Positions 44,836-54,368 of a stretch of DNA of 64,000 bases are shown here, piece after piece (position 1 is the first letter of the stretch; the number at the start of each line of letters is the position of its first letter). The notes below the pieces were generated by a model. It did not search any database. It saw nothing but the letters and a program-made list of their open reading frames with translations, and was not told the origin of the DNA. The translations under genes were made by a program, and so were the position numbers. Origin of the DNA: Syntrophothermus lipocalidus DSM 12680 (GTDB lineage: Bacteria > Bacillota > Syntrophomonadia > Syntrophomonadales > Syntrophothermaceae); the NCBI RefSeq assembly GCF_000092405.1, contig NC_014220.1, positions 1,736,001 through 1,800,000 on the forward strand, written 5' to 3'.

Positions 44836-45371
44836 TGTTGGACCTGTTTAGAGTCCTCGACAACATATGCATTGGGGTCCTAGTCTACGGTGACAACTTG
44901 GAAATAAGGTACAGCAACCGGACCAGCAGCGTCTTAGCATCGAAGTTAGAAACACCGGGCCTGCTTTACGATGAAATCAAAGAGCTAGCCCGGCAAAGCC
45001 GTATTCAGTCTGCTCCTAAGACCAGGTTTCTGTTTTTCGAAACCCACAACCAATACCTCACATATGCGGTAACAGCCCAGAGCCTTGATGAAGGATATAA
45101 GGAAATAATCGTAACCGTCGCCGATGAAACCCCGGCTCATCGTTTAGAACGTACTCTCCTCAAAGCCGAAACCCTGACGGTGGTCGGACAGCTGGCTATA
45201 AACGCCCTCACCGAGATCAGAAACCCTCTTACCGCAGCTTTAGGCTTTTGTCAGTTTATCACCGAAACCGGTGACAAGTCCCTTCAGTTTGTCAGCTTTA
45301 TCAGTGAAGAATTGGCTACCATCAAACACATTTTGGACGAGTTTACCCGCATTTCCACCACCTACCGTTAA
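44835..45371 (+). CDS. PAS/HisKA-like protein without phosphoacceptor His or ATPase domain
   Basis: 178 residues. Residues 1-100 resemble a PAS sensor (VLDNICIGVLVYGDNLEIRYSN). Residues 110-175 align with the dimerisation and phosphotransfer helix pair of histidine kinases, GQLAINALTEIRNPLTAALGF, but Thr stands where the phosphorylated His should be (usual A-H-E-I-R-N-P). There is no HATPase_c domain; the gene ends with a normal stop. It may act as a Spo0B-like or regulatory dimeriser. Coupled to the upstream winged-helix gene. Confidence 0.75.
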   Translation: MLDLFRVLDNICIGVLVYGDNLEIRYSNRTSSVLASKLETPGLLYDEIKELARQSRIQSAPKTRFLFFETHNQYLTYAVTAQSLDEGYKEIIVTVADETPAHRLERTLLKAETLTVVGQLAINALTEIRNPLTAALGFCQFITETGDKSLQFVSFISEELATIKHILDEFTRISTTYR

Positions 45372-45578
45372 CCATACCCAAAAGATTGGAAAATATCGAG
45401 CAGGATTTTCTCCGCTTATGGCGAAATTATCCCGCTGTGAAATGATTCTCATGCCCTTAATTTTCCAGGCCTCTTTGGCCATTGGTTTTATGGGGGCGTT
45501 TAACTAGGAGGTGGTGATATCGATTAGCCACGGAAGCCCATTTCAGCCTAAACTTTGCAAGGAGGTTCGCTAGCACGA

Positions 45579-46226
45579 ATGAAAAACAACGATGTTAAAG
45601 AAGTAAAAGTAGTAGGTCATGTCCAAGAATTAGTCGGTAACCCCTCTGCCCTGGGACTCCTAGGGCTTGCCATGGTTACTCTGGTTGCCTCTAGCCAAAA
45701 GCTAGGCCTTACCGGCGGGCCTACTGGAAGCGTTGCTTATGTTCTGCCCTGGGCCATATTTCTAGGAGCACTGGCCCAATTTGTAGCCGGCTTATACGAC
45801 TTCAAACACAACAACACGTTCGGAGCCACCGCGTTCTGCGGTTACGGTTTCTTCTGGTTCGGAGTAGCCATGACCTGGATGATAAAGATGGGCATGTTCG
45901 GGCAAGCTGTAGCTGCCACCGGTGACATCAGGCAACTGGGGTTTGCTTTCCTCGGCTACTTCATTTTCACCGTGTATATGACCATTGGCTCCATGGGGAC
46001 CAACAAGGTGCTCTTCATCATCTTCTTCCTTATCGACCTGTTGTTCCTGGGTCTCTTTATGAGCACGCTGGGTTGGGGAGGAGAAACTTGGCACAAGCTA
46101 GCAGCATGGTCCGAACTCTTGATCTCCATCTTCTCATTCTACGGTTCAGCAGCCTCTGTACTGAACACTCACTACAACCAGGTGGTATTACCGGTCGGCA
46201 AGCCCTTCGGCCCCTGGGTTAAATAG
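45579..46226 (+). CDS. Acetate uptake transporter (GPR1/FUN34/YaaH, SatP-like)
   Basis: 215 residues from ATG 45579. Six hydrophobic helices; the family signature NPSALGLLGLAM near the N-terminus (NPAPLGL in SatP) and the AQFVAGLYDFKHNNTFGATAF segment. Moves acetate, or other short monocarboxylates or succinate, probably with protons. In a fatty acid or acetate metaboliser this could be an exporter or importer. An AAGGAGG lies 12-13 bases upstream. Confidence 0.92.
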   Translation: MKNNDVKEVKVVGHVQELVGNPSALGLLGLAMVTLVASSQKLGLTGGPTGSVAYVLPWAIFLGALAQFVAGLYDFKHNNTFGATAFCGYGFFWFGVAMTWMIKMGMFGQAVAATGDIRQLGFAFLGYFIFTVYMTIGSMGTNKVLFIIFFLIDLLFLGLFMSTLGWGGETWHKLAAWSELLISIFSFYGSAASVLNTHYNQVVLPVGKPFGPWVK

Positions 46227-46268
46227 ATACCGGTTAGCTTGACTTAATAAATAGCGCACTAATAAGAC

Positions 46269-46292
46269 AGCCCACCTTCGCAAAGGTGGGCT
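46269..46292. terminator. Hairpin between convergent satP-like gene and ppsR
   Basis: AGCCCACCTT, loop CGCA, AAGGTGGGCT: a perfect 10-bp stem between two convergent genes. T-runs are poor on both sides. Probably bidirectional. Confidence 0.65.
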
Positions 46293-46320
46293 ATTCGCTT
46301 ACAATTCACATTCTCCGCGT

Positions 46321-47151
46321 CTAATCTTCGAACTTGGCGTGAGACCACTTGATGCGGAAATTAAACTTCTGCATTATAATGTGCGCGGTTTCCTCTATGT
46401 TGCGCGAAGTGACGTTTATGACCTCACACTTTAACTTGGAGAAGATAAGGTAGGCGTTTTCTAAAATCTGCTCCAGTTCCTCATCGACGCTTTCCAGGTT
46501 CAGAGGCGGGTCAAAGCGGTGAACCAGATCCCGCTTCATCTCGATAAGCGCGTCGATGTCCAGGTCTAAGCCTACCATCGGCTTAACCCCGCGTAGGTCC
46601 AATATTTCTTTCGGAATGTGAAAATCACGGGTTATAGTATAGTTGGCGACCTTCAGACCGAGGTTAGCCAGGAACATAGACAAGGGAGTTTTGGAAGTCC
46701 GGGGTAGCCCTAAAATAATAAGATCAGCCTCGCCAATGGTATCGAGGTTCTGCCCATCATCATGCTCTAATGTGTACTGGATAGCCGTCATGCGGTGGAA
46801 GTAAGCATCGTCCATCTGGTGCGTTAACCCGGTGATGCAGGCTGGTTGAAGACCTGTTTTGTCGCTTATAGCCTGGAGCAACGGCTGCAACACGTCTATT
46901 GCGACTACCCCCATTTCACGACTCTGCTGTTTCATATACTGGGAAATCTCGGGAATGACGATGGTATAGACGATGATCGCATCTGCCTCCCTCGCCCTCC
47001 TTATGAGGTTGTCTACCTGTTCCTTTTTGACTATCCTGGCAAAACGGGTCAATTTTCGCTCGATGTCAAACTGCAAAGCCGATGCTACAGCGATGCGTTC
47101 TGCTGTTTCCCCCAGGGAATCGGATACGGTGAAAATGTTCAGACTTTTCAT
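46321..47151 (-). CDS. ppsR: PEP synthase/PPDK regulatory protein (DUF299)
   Basis: 276 residues from ATG 47151 (GGAAAGGGG upstream). Bifunctional Ser/Thr kinase and pyrophosphorylase controlling pyruvate phosphate dikinase or PEP synthetase. N-terminal IFTVSDSLGETAE and the P-loop-like LGLPRTSKTPLSMFLANLG (near 150) match; DUF299 is the whole-length family. Its target enzyme gene is not in the window. Confidence 0.93.
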   Translation of the reverse strand: MKSLNIFTVSDSLGETAERIAVASALQFDIERKLTRFARIVKKEQVDNLIRRAREADAIIVYTIVIPEISQYMKQQSREMGVVAIDVLQPLLQAISDKTGLQPACITGLTHQMDDAYFHRMTAIQYTLEHDDGQNLDTIGEADLIILGLPRTSKTPLSMFLANLGLKVANYTITRDFHIPKEILDLRGVKPMVGLDLDIDALIEMKRDLVHRFDPPLNLESVDEELEQILENAYLIFSKLKCEVINVTSRNIEETAHIIMQKFNFRIKWSHAKFED

Positions 47152-47265
47152 AACTAATCTCCACCCCTTTCCCAAACATGTCCAAAACCGTCCCTCGGAA
47201 TCGTACACCCTATGACTAATATATTAGAGAAACCCTTACACTTTTCCTGCAAAAACCGCCACTTT

Positions 47266-48042
47266 TTATAACAACCAGGATAACCACCCGTGTTCTGCTA
47301 GAGCCAAGGCCGCAAGAACCACTGCCGTCTCGGCCACTTCATTTATTGCCCCGTAAGTATCCCCCGTCAGACCGTTCAACCGCCGGTTCAGATACCAGGC
47401 AACGGCTAGTCCACAAAAAACCCCGGCCCCGATCAGAGCTAATCCCGTTACACCCGCGATTCCGCACACCACAGTCAATGCTATCACCGTCGCCAGTATC
47501 GCGTGTTTTGCCGTCACGTTTTCGGCAAAAGGACGTCCTGTTCCCGGTCCTGACCGCGCGTAAGGGAAACAGGCCAGAGCCCAAACCATCGAGCACCGGC
47601 CAATCACTGTGAAGACTATGAGGACGCGGCAAACATGAGCAGGTTCAAGCAAAATTAAGGCAACCAGTTTGAAGGCCAGAACCACAAAACAGGCAATAAC
47701 CCCCATCGCTCCTACCCGGCTGTCCTTCATTATCTCTAACATCTTATCCCGGCTCTTGCCGCTCATGATACCGTCGGCAGTATCCATCAACCCGTCCAGG
47801 TGCAACCCTCCGGTTAACCCTATCAATCCGGCCAACGCCAACAGTACCGCCACTTCATGAGACCAAATTACCCGGCTCAAGTAGTAAATGAGGAGCAAGG
47901 CCGCTCCTATCAGCAAGCCGGTTAAGGGAAAAACAGCCGCCGCCCCGGCTAACTCCCCCGCTTTCACCTCGTCTTTAATCTTCACAGGGAGTCTCGTAAG
48001 AAACTGAACGGAAATCAGAACTGACCTGCCCCATCTTAGCAA
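47266..48042 (-). CDS. cobS: Cobalamin synthase CobS
   Basis: 258 residues, multi-spanning membrane protein. Joins adenosyl-GDP-cobinamide and alpha-ribazole. FLTRLPV, GGLHLDGLMDTADGI and the downstream MKDSRVGAMG motifs are diagnostic. No other cobalamin genes are adjacent. Confidence 0.95.
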   Translation of the reverse strand: MLRWGRSVLISVQFLTRLPVKIKDEVKAGELAGAAAVFPLTGLLIGAALLLIYYLSRVIWSHEVAVLLALAGLIGLTGGLHLDGLMDTADGIMSGKSRDKMLEIMKDSRVGAMGVIACFVVLAFKLVALILLEPAHVCRVLIVFTVIGRCSMVWALACFPYARSGPGTGRPFAENVTAKHAILATVIALTVVCGIAGVTGLALIGAGVFCGLAVAWYLNRRLNGLTGDTYGAINEVAETAVVLAALALAEHGWLSWLL

Positions 48043-48094
48043 TAGCCTTCTTCCCTTTCTTGTCTGTATTTGTTTCCGTGACTAGCCCTATTCA

Positions 48095-48502
48095 TCAAAA
48101 ATCTTCTTCCTCTTGTTGACGTACAAAGCCCATTTTTGCCCAAAAACCTACAGCAGATGGATAGGACTCGAGAACAACGCGTTTGAATCCGAGGGCCCGG
48201 GCCAAGCCCTTAAGCCACTCGACACAGAAAGTCCCTATTCCCTCTCTCCGTCGGCTAGCCGGTACCTTCAGATTGGCGAGAAAAATCGAATCCTCCTCCA
48301 GTTTAAAACGAAAGTAAAATTCCTCTTCAGATGATCTGTTGTGATCAATACTTTTGATCACTACCGTACTGTCCTCATTCTTAAGAAGCTCCAGCTTCGT
48401 TTCCAAGCCGCTACAGCAGAAAGCTATCAGATCCTTGAGCTCGGAATCAAGAACGGGTCTTTCCCTTGACTCTCCTCGCGCCTCGACACGGCAAACCAGC
48501 AT
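48095..48502 (-). CDS. GNAT-family N-acetyltransferase
   Basis: 135 residues. The C-terminal half has the acetyl-CoA loop RRREGIGTFCVEWLKGLARA and the following GFKRVVLESYPSAVGFWAKMGF. The N-terminal ~45 residues are unlike other GNATs and hold two adjacent Cys. The acceptor is unknown. Confidence 0.8.
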   Translation of the reverse strand: MLVCRVEARGESRERPVLDSELKDLIAFCCSGLETKLELLKNEDSTVVIKSIDHNRSSEEEFYFRFKLEEDSIFLANLKVPASRRREGIGTFCVEWLKGLARALGFKRVVLESYPSAVGFWAKMGFVRQQEEEDF

Positions 48503-48592
48503 TTACCTCCCCCCGATGATTCCCGTTCATCCTTCCCTTATTACACACCATCGAAAATGTGCGGATCCCCTTGGGAAACACGCCGCCCAACC

Positions 48593-49225
48593 CTATTTCA
48601 AACCTTCCGTCTCAGACTTCTTGAGAAGTTCCAAAAAACTCACCAGTATCCTGGCTGTCATTCCCCAGATAACCTTGCCTTCGTAGCTGTAGAAATACGT
48701 TCGGTAAGTTCCGGTACTCCATTTATAGCTCTTGCCGCCAGGAATGAGGTCGAAGGGAAAATCATCCCCCGGATCCAGAAAAACCCTGACATCATACACC
48801 CGGGGAGTGGTCGACTTCAAATAATTTAACGGGACAAAGAATACCGATTTGACTTCACTGTGATTGGGATGAATGGCCTTCGGGTTGTCTATTTCACACA
48901 AGTAGGGATAAACGATGGAATTATAGGGGGTAATCAACACGTCGAGCGGGGCGATGAATTCCATATCGTTTCTGGTTATGCCCAGTTCTTCACAGGTCTC
49001 CCGCAAGGCTGCTCGAACCGGGTTGCGATCGCTTTCTTCTACCGCTCCCCCTGGGAAACACACTTCTCCCGGCTGCCGGTTTAAGGTCAATGCCCTCTCT
49101 TCGAACAGGATATTTACCTGCCCTTCGAGCTTTACCAGAGGTACCATCACCGCCATCCGGTTCAACTCAAATTCACCTAGGATACCGGCTTGCCTTCCTC
49201 TTAACCGAAAATATGCATCTTCCAC
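48593..49225 (-). CDS. Nudix hydrolase, CoA pyrophosphatase type
   Basis: 210 residues. The Nudix box GGAVEESDRNPVRAALRETCEELGI (25 positions near 60-85, given here as GGAVEE... REtcEELGI) and the preceding LNRQPGEVCFPGG are as in NudL/YeaB-type enzymes that split CoA to 3',5'-ADP and 4'-phosphopantetheine. No membrane segment. Confidence 0.85.
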   Translation of the reverse strand: MEDAYFRLRGRQAGILGEFELNRMAVMVPLVKLEGQVNILFEERALTLNRQPGEVCFPGGAVEESDRNPVRAALRETCEELGITRNDMEFIAPLDVLITPYNSIVYPYLCEIDNPKAIHPNHSEVKSVFFVPLNYLKSTTPRVYDVRVFLDPGDDFPFDLIPGGKSYKWSTGTYRTYFYSYEGKVIWGMTARILVSFLELLKKSETEGLK

Positions 49226-49444
49226 TGCCCATTTCTCCTTCTCCTCATAGACTTCTTGCCGTCGAGTGCCATCGACCCACTACAGAAACACTCGAACTTG
49301 GCCAAACCCTCCCAGAGGATTTCAGGCTGGGCTTCACAGGCAAGACGCGCCCCGTGGCCCCAATCCAGATATACATAGTATATACTGCGGTTACGGGGTC
49401 TTCAACATCCAAATCTCTGTTCTTCCACTTTTTTACACGCGCTA

Positions 49445-51784
49445 TTACTTGCGGAAAAAAGCCACCGTTACCCCGTGACCCCCTTCCTCGCGTTCCCCAT
49501 CGCGGAAACTCGTCACCCGAGGACACTGGGCCAGCCACTCGCGCACTGCCTGTCGCAGGGCACCCGTTCCTTTCCCGTGAATGATGCGGACCTTCTCCAA
49601 CCCCGCCAGGTAAGCATCCTCGATGTAGCGTTCGACCTCGAAGACGGCATCATCCGCAGTAAGCCCTCGCAGATCAAGTTCGGGAGAAATCCTCTTGGCC
49701 TTTTCCAGAAATGCATGGCTCTTTCTTCTCGCCATTTCTTCTTCCGGCGGAGTAGTCAGAACGACGTCATCCCTGGGAACGGTTAACTTGAGAATACCGA
49801 CCTGCACCAGTACCTCGTCTTTATCGTTAGGCCCCTCTAGAATATAACCCCTGCGGCCGATGGAACGGATCTCTACGTAAGCGCCGGGGTTCAGTTCCGC
49901 TCCTTCCGGGGCTTGCAGGCTTCCCACCTGCCTTTCTGTTCTGAGTCCGCGTACCCGGTGCCGCGCTTTCTCCAGTTCGTGCCACTTAGGAGGTGTTTCC
50001 CTCTCTTTGAGGCTGCGTTTTACCTCATCCAGGACGGTGTCCGCCTCCCCCTTAACCTTTCTTAAATAGCTCTCGGCCTCTTCCCGCGTTTTTCGTATAA
50101 TCTCCTCCCGTTCCCGCCTCAGTTTCTCCTTCTCCTCCTGGAGCGCTCGGCGTTCCTCCTCCATTCGGCGCCGTAACTCTTCGACCTCGTAGATATCGCT
50201 TTCTAGTCTCCGGCGGTGTTCCTGCACCTTGTTTATGATACGCCCCAGGTCCTGCTCGCTCTGAGGAACAAACTGGCGGGCTTTTTCGACTATGCGATGA
50301 TCGAGTCCCAGTCTTTCTGCAATTTCCAAAGCGTTGCTGTGCCCGGGTATACCGATAGACAAACGGTATGTCGGTTGCAGCGTAATCGGGTCGAATTCGA
50401 CACAAGCGTTTTCAACCTTTGCTTCTTGAAAGGCAAAGACTTTGAGCTCGCTCTGGTGAGTGGTTACCACGGCCTTCACCCCTTTGGCGAGCAATTCACC
50501 CAGTATGGCTCTGCCTAAAGCCGCTCCTTCCACCGGGTCGGTACCCGCCCCCAGTTCATCCAGCAACACGAGGGACTGCGAAGTAGCTCTCTTGAGGATG
50601 TCGATGATGTTGGTCATATGAGAGGAAAAGGTGCTGAGTGACTGTTCGATGCTCTGTTCGTCCCCGATATCCGCATAAACCGCGTCTACCAGCGCGATCT
50701 CAGTACCTTCAGCTGCAGGCACGAACAGGCCTGACATAGCCATGAGGGTAAGCAGCCCCACGGTTTTTAAAGTCACGGTCTTGCCCCCGGTGTTAGGCCC
50801 GGTAATAACCAAGATATCAAAACCTTTCCCCAACTCCAGATCTACAGGCACCGCTCCTTTGCCCAAGAGCGGGTGTCGTGCCCGTCTCAGAACAAAAACA
50901 CCCTGTCCGTTCAACCGGGGAGCAACCGCATTCATTTCCAAAGCTAATCTTCCCTTAGCCAGAACAAGATCAAGGTCGGTAAGTATCTCCAGATCGCGCT
51001 CCAGTTCTGATACGACAGGCTCTAAGAGAGAAGTCAAGCGGCGCAGGATCTTTTCTATCTCCCGGTTCTCAGCCATTTCCAGCCTGCGGATATCGTTGTT
51101 AACGTGTACCACGGCTTCCGGTTCCACAAACACCGTAGCCCCGCTGGCAGATTCATCGTGGATGATGCCCTTAACTTCTGAGCGGTACTCTGCTTTAACC
51201 GGAACCACGTAACGCCCCTGGCGTTCGGTTATAATAGCGTCCTGCAGAAACTTCTGGTAATGAGAAGACCGCACAAACTCTTGCAAGTACTCCCGTACCC
51301 TGTTTTTGGCCGTTGCTATCCGGTTTCGTATGGCCTTTAGTTCGGGCGAAGCAGTGTCGCGCACTTCTCCTCCTTCATCTATGGATTCTCGTATCGCCCT
51401 CTCTATACCCTCATCTACGAATAGGTCCCCGGTCAAACCGCATAGACCGGGGCATTCTCTCCCCTCTACCATGTCTCGAGCTAGGCGTGATGCCCGCACT
51501 AGTGCCCCCACGTCTAACAACTCTCCTGTGCTGAGAGGAACCCCACTTCTTACCCGCCGCATGTGCTGGCGGATATCCTTGACCCCGGTCAAAAAACCGG
51601 TATCCCTTAACCGCAACACCTTCAAGGCTTCTCCGGTCTCTTGTTGGCGCATGCTGGCGGTCTCCAAATCGTAGACGGGCTGCAGTTCCAACGCCTTTTC
51701 AGCCCCCATCGGCGAACAAGCCTTTTGACTCAACATTTCGAGAATTTTGTCAAACTCCAGGCGGTGCAGCGCTTTTTCTTCCAT
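49445..51784 (-). CDS. mutS2: Endonuclease MutS2
   Basis: 779 residues. MutS core and lever regions, ATPase with Walker A ITGPNTGGKTVTLKT (near 330) and VLLDELGAGTDPVEGAALG, a long coiled coil (about 510-610), and a C-terminal Smr nuclease domain (ELDLRGLTADDAVFEVERYI; IIHGKGTGALR). In Firmicutes linked to ribosome collision rescue and to suppression of recombination. GAGGAG before the ATG; two bases after the U32 gene. Confidence 0.96.
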   Translation of the reverse strand: MEEKALHRLEFDKILEMLSQKACSPMGAEKALELQPVYDLETASMRQQETGEALKVLRLRDTGFLTGVKDIRQHMRRVRSGVPLSTGELLDVGALVRASRLARDMVEGRECPGLCGLTGDLFVDEGIERAIRESIDEGGEVRDTASPELKAIRNRIATAKNRVREYLQEFVRSSHYQKFLQDAIITERQGRYVVPVKAEYRSEVKGIIHDESASGATVFVEPEAVVHVNNDIRRLEMAENREIEKILRRLTSLLEPVVSELERDLEILTDLDLVLAKGRLALEMNAVAPRLNGQGVFVLRRARHPLLGKGAVPVDLELGKGFDILVITGPNTGGKTVTLKTVGLLTLMAMSGLFVPAAEGTEIALVDAVYADIGDEQSIEQSLSTFSSHMTNIIDILKRATSQSLVLLDELGAGTDPVEGAALGRAILGELLAKGVKAVVTTHQSELKVFAFQEAKVENACVEFDPITLQPTYRLSIGIPGHSNALEIAERLGLDHRIVEKARQFVPQSEQDLGRIINKVQEHRRRLESDIYEVEELRRRMEEERRALQEEKEKLRREREEIIRKTREEAESYLRKVKGEADTVLDEVKRSLKERETPPKWHELEKARHRVRGLRTERQVGSLQAPEGAELNPGAYVEIRSIGRRGYILEGPNDKDEVLVQVGILKLTVPRDDVVLTTPPEEEMARRKSHAFLEKAKRISPELDLRGLTADDAVFEVERYIEDAYLAGLEKVRIIHGKGTGALRQAVREWLAQCPRVTSFRDGEREEGGHGVTVAFFRK

Positions 51785-51786
51785 AT

Positions 51787-54288
51787 CTAGACAACTCCTC
51801 GGTAGTAGTGAATCTTACTGAAGTCAGACAGGGCCACTTTCTTCAGCCTTTCTTTCAGCGATGCCAGCCTGACCGGTTTGCCCTGTATTAAACCATCAAT
51901 AGCCTGACGGTAAACCAGCACCGTTTCTGCAACTGCCTGGGCTGGACTGAGCCGGGCTTCAATACGCAACGTCCCTATTCCCAGTTCTAGGAGCTCTGGC
52001 AATTCTTCTATCAAACAAAGGGTACGAGAATTAAAGAGGTACACCCGGCAATGGTTATCAGCCCTGACCGGGAACTCGTAGCCTTTGCGGTCCACAAGGA
52101 AAAACTCATCCTCCCGGCACGGCCGCTCGCACTTTCCCTCTTTTCCTTGTCCTAAAGCTTTCCAGGGGCAGTAGGCCGAAATCATCAAAATTAAATCCCC
52201 GTGTGTCAAAACTTCGGCCCAGCTCAATTCCGGCTGCGGCCAGTTCTTGAGCTGGCTCGAGCTCAACTCCGGCGAAAGGCAAAAGTTCTCGGCCCCATGC
52301 TCTAACCAAAATCGAGCTGCCTCAGGATTAAACGTGTTGAGCGGATAGTCGGCAAAAACAGTCAACCCTCTCTCGCGGGCCTCCAGCAACAAACCAGGGT
52401 TGGCTGCAAGCACTCCTTCGAAGCCAACTTCTTCTATCTCATCCCAAGGTATCTCCTGCAATGGCCCCGTTATTCGGGGCAAAGCCAAGACAAGTTCGTG
52501 TCCCTTGTTGATGGCCAATTGTTTGAGTTCTAATACCTTGACCCGCTCCGATGTCTTTAGCCCTTTTAATCCTTCTAGATCCAGATATACGCGATCGGCT
52601 CCGGACTCCAGAGCAGCTCTAGCCACATCGACTCGGCCGGCGAACACCGAAAGCATCGTTCTTCGGGCAGGTTTCTCGAAGCGCCATTCGCTACTTTTTG
52701 CCGCACGCTCATTGAGCCTACGTGTGAACTCCTTCCGGTCAATAGCCGGTGGTTTGGCCAGTTTTAGAATATTTTCCCGCAGCTGGTCGGCTGCCTCGCG
52801 CCGCGCCTGATTAATCTCGCTGAAAGGCACTATCAGCGGCTCTTCCACAAACAATTTGAAGTCTTCAATCTCGAAGGGAGTGTTGCCTAACCGACTGACC
52901 TTTTCGTAGATATCTTGCTCGCTCAAAGGCCTGGTTTCTGCCGGAACCGCGGTCGAACGGGTACAGGCTTGGGCCTTGATCCCTCGTTTGTCCCTGAAAG
53001 TTATTTTTAGCGGCTCTCCCCGCGACACCTCCACAACCGCCCCAATCTTTACCTTGCCCTCAGGGCGGTTCTCCACCATGGTCGCGGCTGCCCGCCCTAC
53101 TAAAACAGTATCGTGAGTCCGAAACACCCTGTCACCCGGAGCAACTCTACAGCTGAGAGGTATTACTGGCACCGAACCCGGCCCTGCCTCCTGTACGGCC
53201 TGTCCCTGAACCTCAAGATGCGTTACCACGGTAGCCGGATTCTTGCCCGATCTCACCCACACCTCGATGCCATCTCCAACCCGCAAGGACCGCGTAAGGC
53301 GGATACTAGTAAAACCGTCTGCCTTTTGACTCAAGACCCGCCCTATATAAATCCCCCGGTTGTTAGGACGGCTCGGGCTCAGTACCCCTGTCCCTCTTCC
53401 TGCCCACAACCCGGGCGTAAAGGTGCGGTTAAATATCCCGGCCAACTCCTCCAACATTTCCTGAGGCACGGTATCTTCCCCGGCCTCTAAACGATCGAGA
53501 GCCTGCCGGTAAACCCGGGTGACTGTTGCCACGTATTCGGCCCGCTTCATCCTGCCCTCTATCTTTAAAGAATCGACCCCTGCTGCCTTGATATCTGGCA
53601 AACATTGAATAAGGCAAAGGTCGGCCGGGCTCAGAGGGTATTCCCCGGCCTGAGCGTAGTCCCCTTTTTCTTTCGACCGCAGCCGGTAGGGCAGACGGCA
53701 GGGCTGGGCACAGCGGCCGCGGTTGCCGCTCCGTCCCCCGACCACGCTGCTGAACAGGCACTGCCCGGAGTAACTGTAGCAGAGCGCCCCGTGAACGAAT
53801 ATCTCGATCTCGATGTCCGGTACCGCCTCGCGTATAGCTTCGATTTCCTGCCGTGTCAGTTCGCGGGCAAGCACCACCCGGCTGAATCCGTTTTCTTTCA
53901 AGAAACGGACCCCTAAGACGTTGTGAATGGTCATCTGGGTACTGGCGTGCAGGCGCAGGTCGGGAAACACCCTGCGCAGAACCGACATAAGACCGATGTC
54001 TTGAATAATAAGGGCATCGACACCCGATTCCTGGAGTTGAAAGACAAAATCAAGGACCGCATCAAATTCGGTTTGGTCGATGAGGGTGTTGACGGTAATG
54101 TAAACCTTCTTGCCACGCACGTGGGCGTATTCCACCGCTTTTCTAATGTCTTCAATCTCAAAATTCGCCGCGTATTGCCGGGCGCTGAATTCCCTGCCTC
54201 CCAGATACACGGCATCGGCCCCGTTTTCGATTGCCGCTATAAACGATTCCCAGTTTCCGGCCGGTGCCAGCAGTTCCACCCCCATCAC
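51787..54288 (-). CDS. Peptidase U32-family protein, long form (RlhA-like)
   Basis: 833 residues. The N-terminal half is the U32 TIM barrel (LLAPAGNWESFIAAIENGADAVYLG; HGALCYSYSGQCLFSS; RGRCAQPCRLPYR) with the conserved Cys cluster for an Fe-S centre, followed by DUF3656 and a second U32-like barrel at the C-terminus. Members such as RlhA and TrhP hydroxylate RNA, and others were called collagenases; the RNA-modifying role is more likely for this long form. Directly precedes mutS2. Confidence 0.88.
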   Translation of the reverse strand: MMGVELLAPAGNWESFIAAIENGADAVYLGGREFSARQYAANFEIEDIRKAVEYAHVRGKKVYITVNTLIDQTEFDAVLDFVFQLQESGVDALIIQDIGLMSVLRRVFPDLRLHASTQMTIHNVLGVRFLKENGFSRVVLARELTRQEIEAIREAVPDIEIEIFVHGALCYSYSGQCLFSSVVGGRSGNRGRCAQPCRLPYRLRSKEKGDYAQAGEYPLSPADLCLIQCLPDIKAAGVDSLKIEGRMKRAEYVATVTRVYRQALDRLEAGEDTVPQEMLEELAGIFNRTFTPGLWAGRGTGVLSPSRPNNRGIYIGRVLSQKADGFTSIRLTRSLRVGDGIEVWVRSGKNPATVVTHLEVQGQAVQEAGPGSVPVIPLSCRVAPGDRVFRTHDTVLVGRAAATMVENRPEGKVKIGAVVEVSRGEPLKITFRDKRGIKAQACTRSTAVPAETRPLSEQDIYEKVSRLGNTPFEIEDFKLFVEEPLIVPFSEINQARREAADQLRENILKLAKPPAIDRKEFTRRLNERAAKSSEWRFEKPARRTMLSVFAGRVDVARAALESGADRVYLDLEGLKGLKTSERVKVLELKQLAINKGHELVLALPRITGPLQEIPWDEIEEVGFEGVLAANPGLLLEARERGLTVFADYPLNTFNPEAARFWLEHGAENFCLSPELSSSQLKNWPQPELSWAEVLTHGDLILMISAYCPWKALGQGKEGKCERPCREDEFFLVDRKGYEFPVRADNHCRVYLFNSRTLCLIEELPELLELGIGTLRIEARLSPAQAVAETVLVYRQAIDGLIQGKPVRLASLKERLKKVALSDFSKIHYYRGVV

Positions 54289-54312
54289 CCCCTTTTACTG
54301 CCCAAACCCGTT

Positions 54313-54368
54313 AATTCTCAATTCTCAATTCTTAATTCTTAATTCTTAATTCTCAATTCTCAATTCTC
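54313..54368. repeat. Eight tandem copies of a 7-bp unit
   Basis: AATTCTC or AATTCTT repeated eight times without interruption, the order being CC TTT CCC in the last base. It overlaps the 3' end of the NIF3-like gene and supplies its last codons and stop (54353). Confidence 0.95.

Noticed and set aside
48335-48357. TCTGTTGTGATCA inside the GNAT gene, shared with the 26-bp palindrome at 42104-42158.
   Set aside because: Only 13 bases match exactly and the flanks differ; the match may be chance. Worth including in a genome-wide repeat search but not called a repeat here.
49245-49538. A 97-codon minus-strand frame overlapping the mutS2 end.
   Set aside because: Composition is atypical (Arg/Gly/Ser-rich) and it lies in the shadow of mutS2's 3' end.
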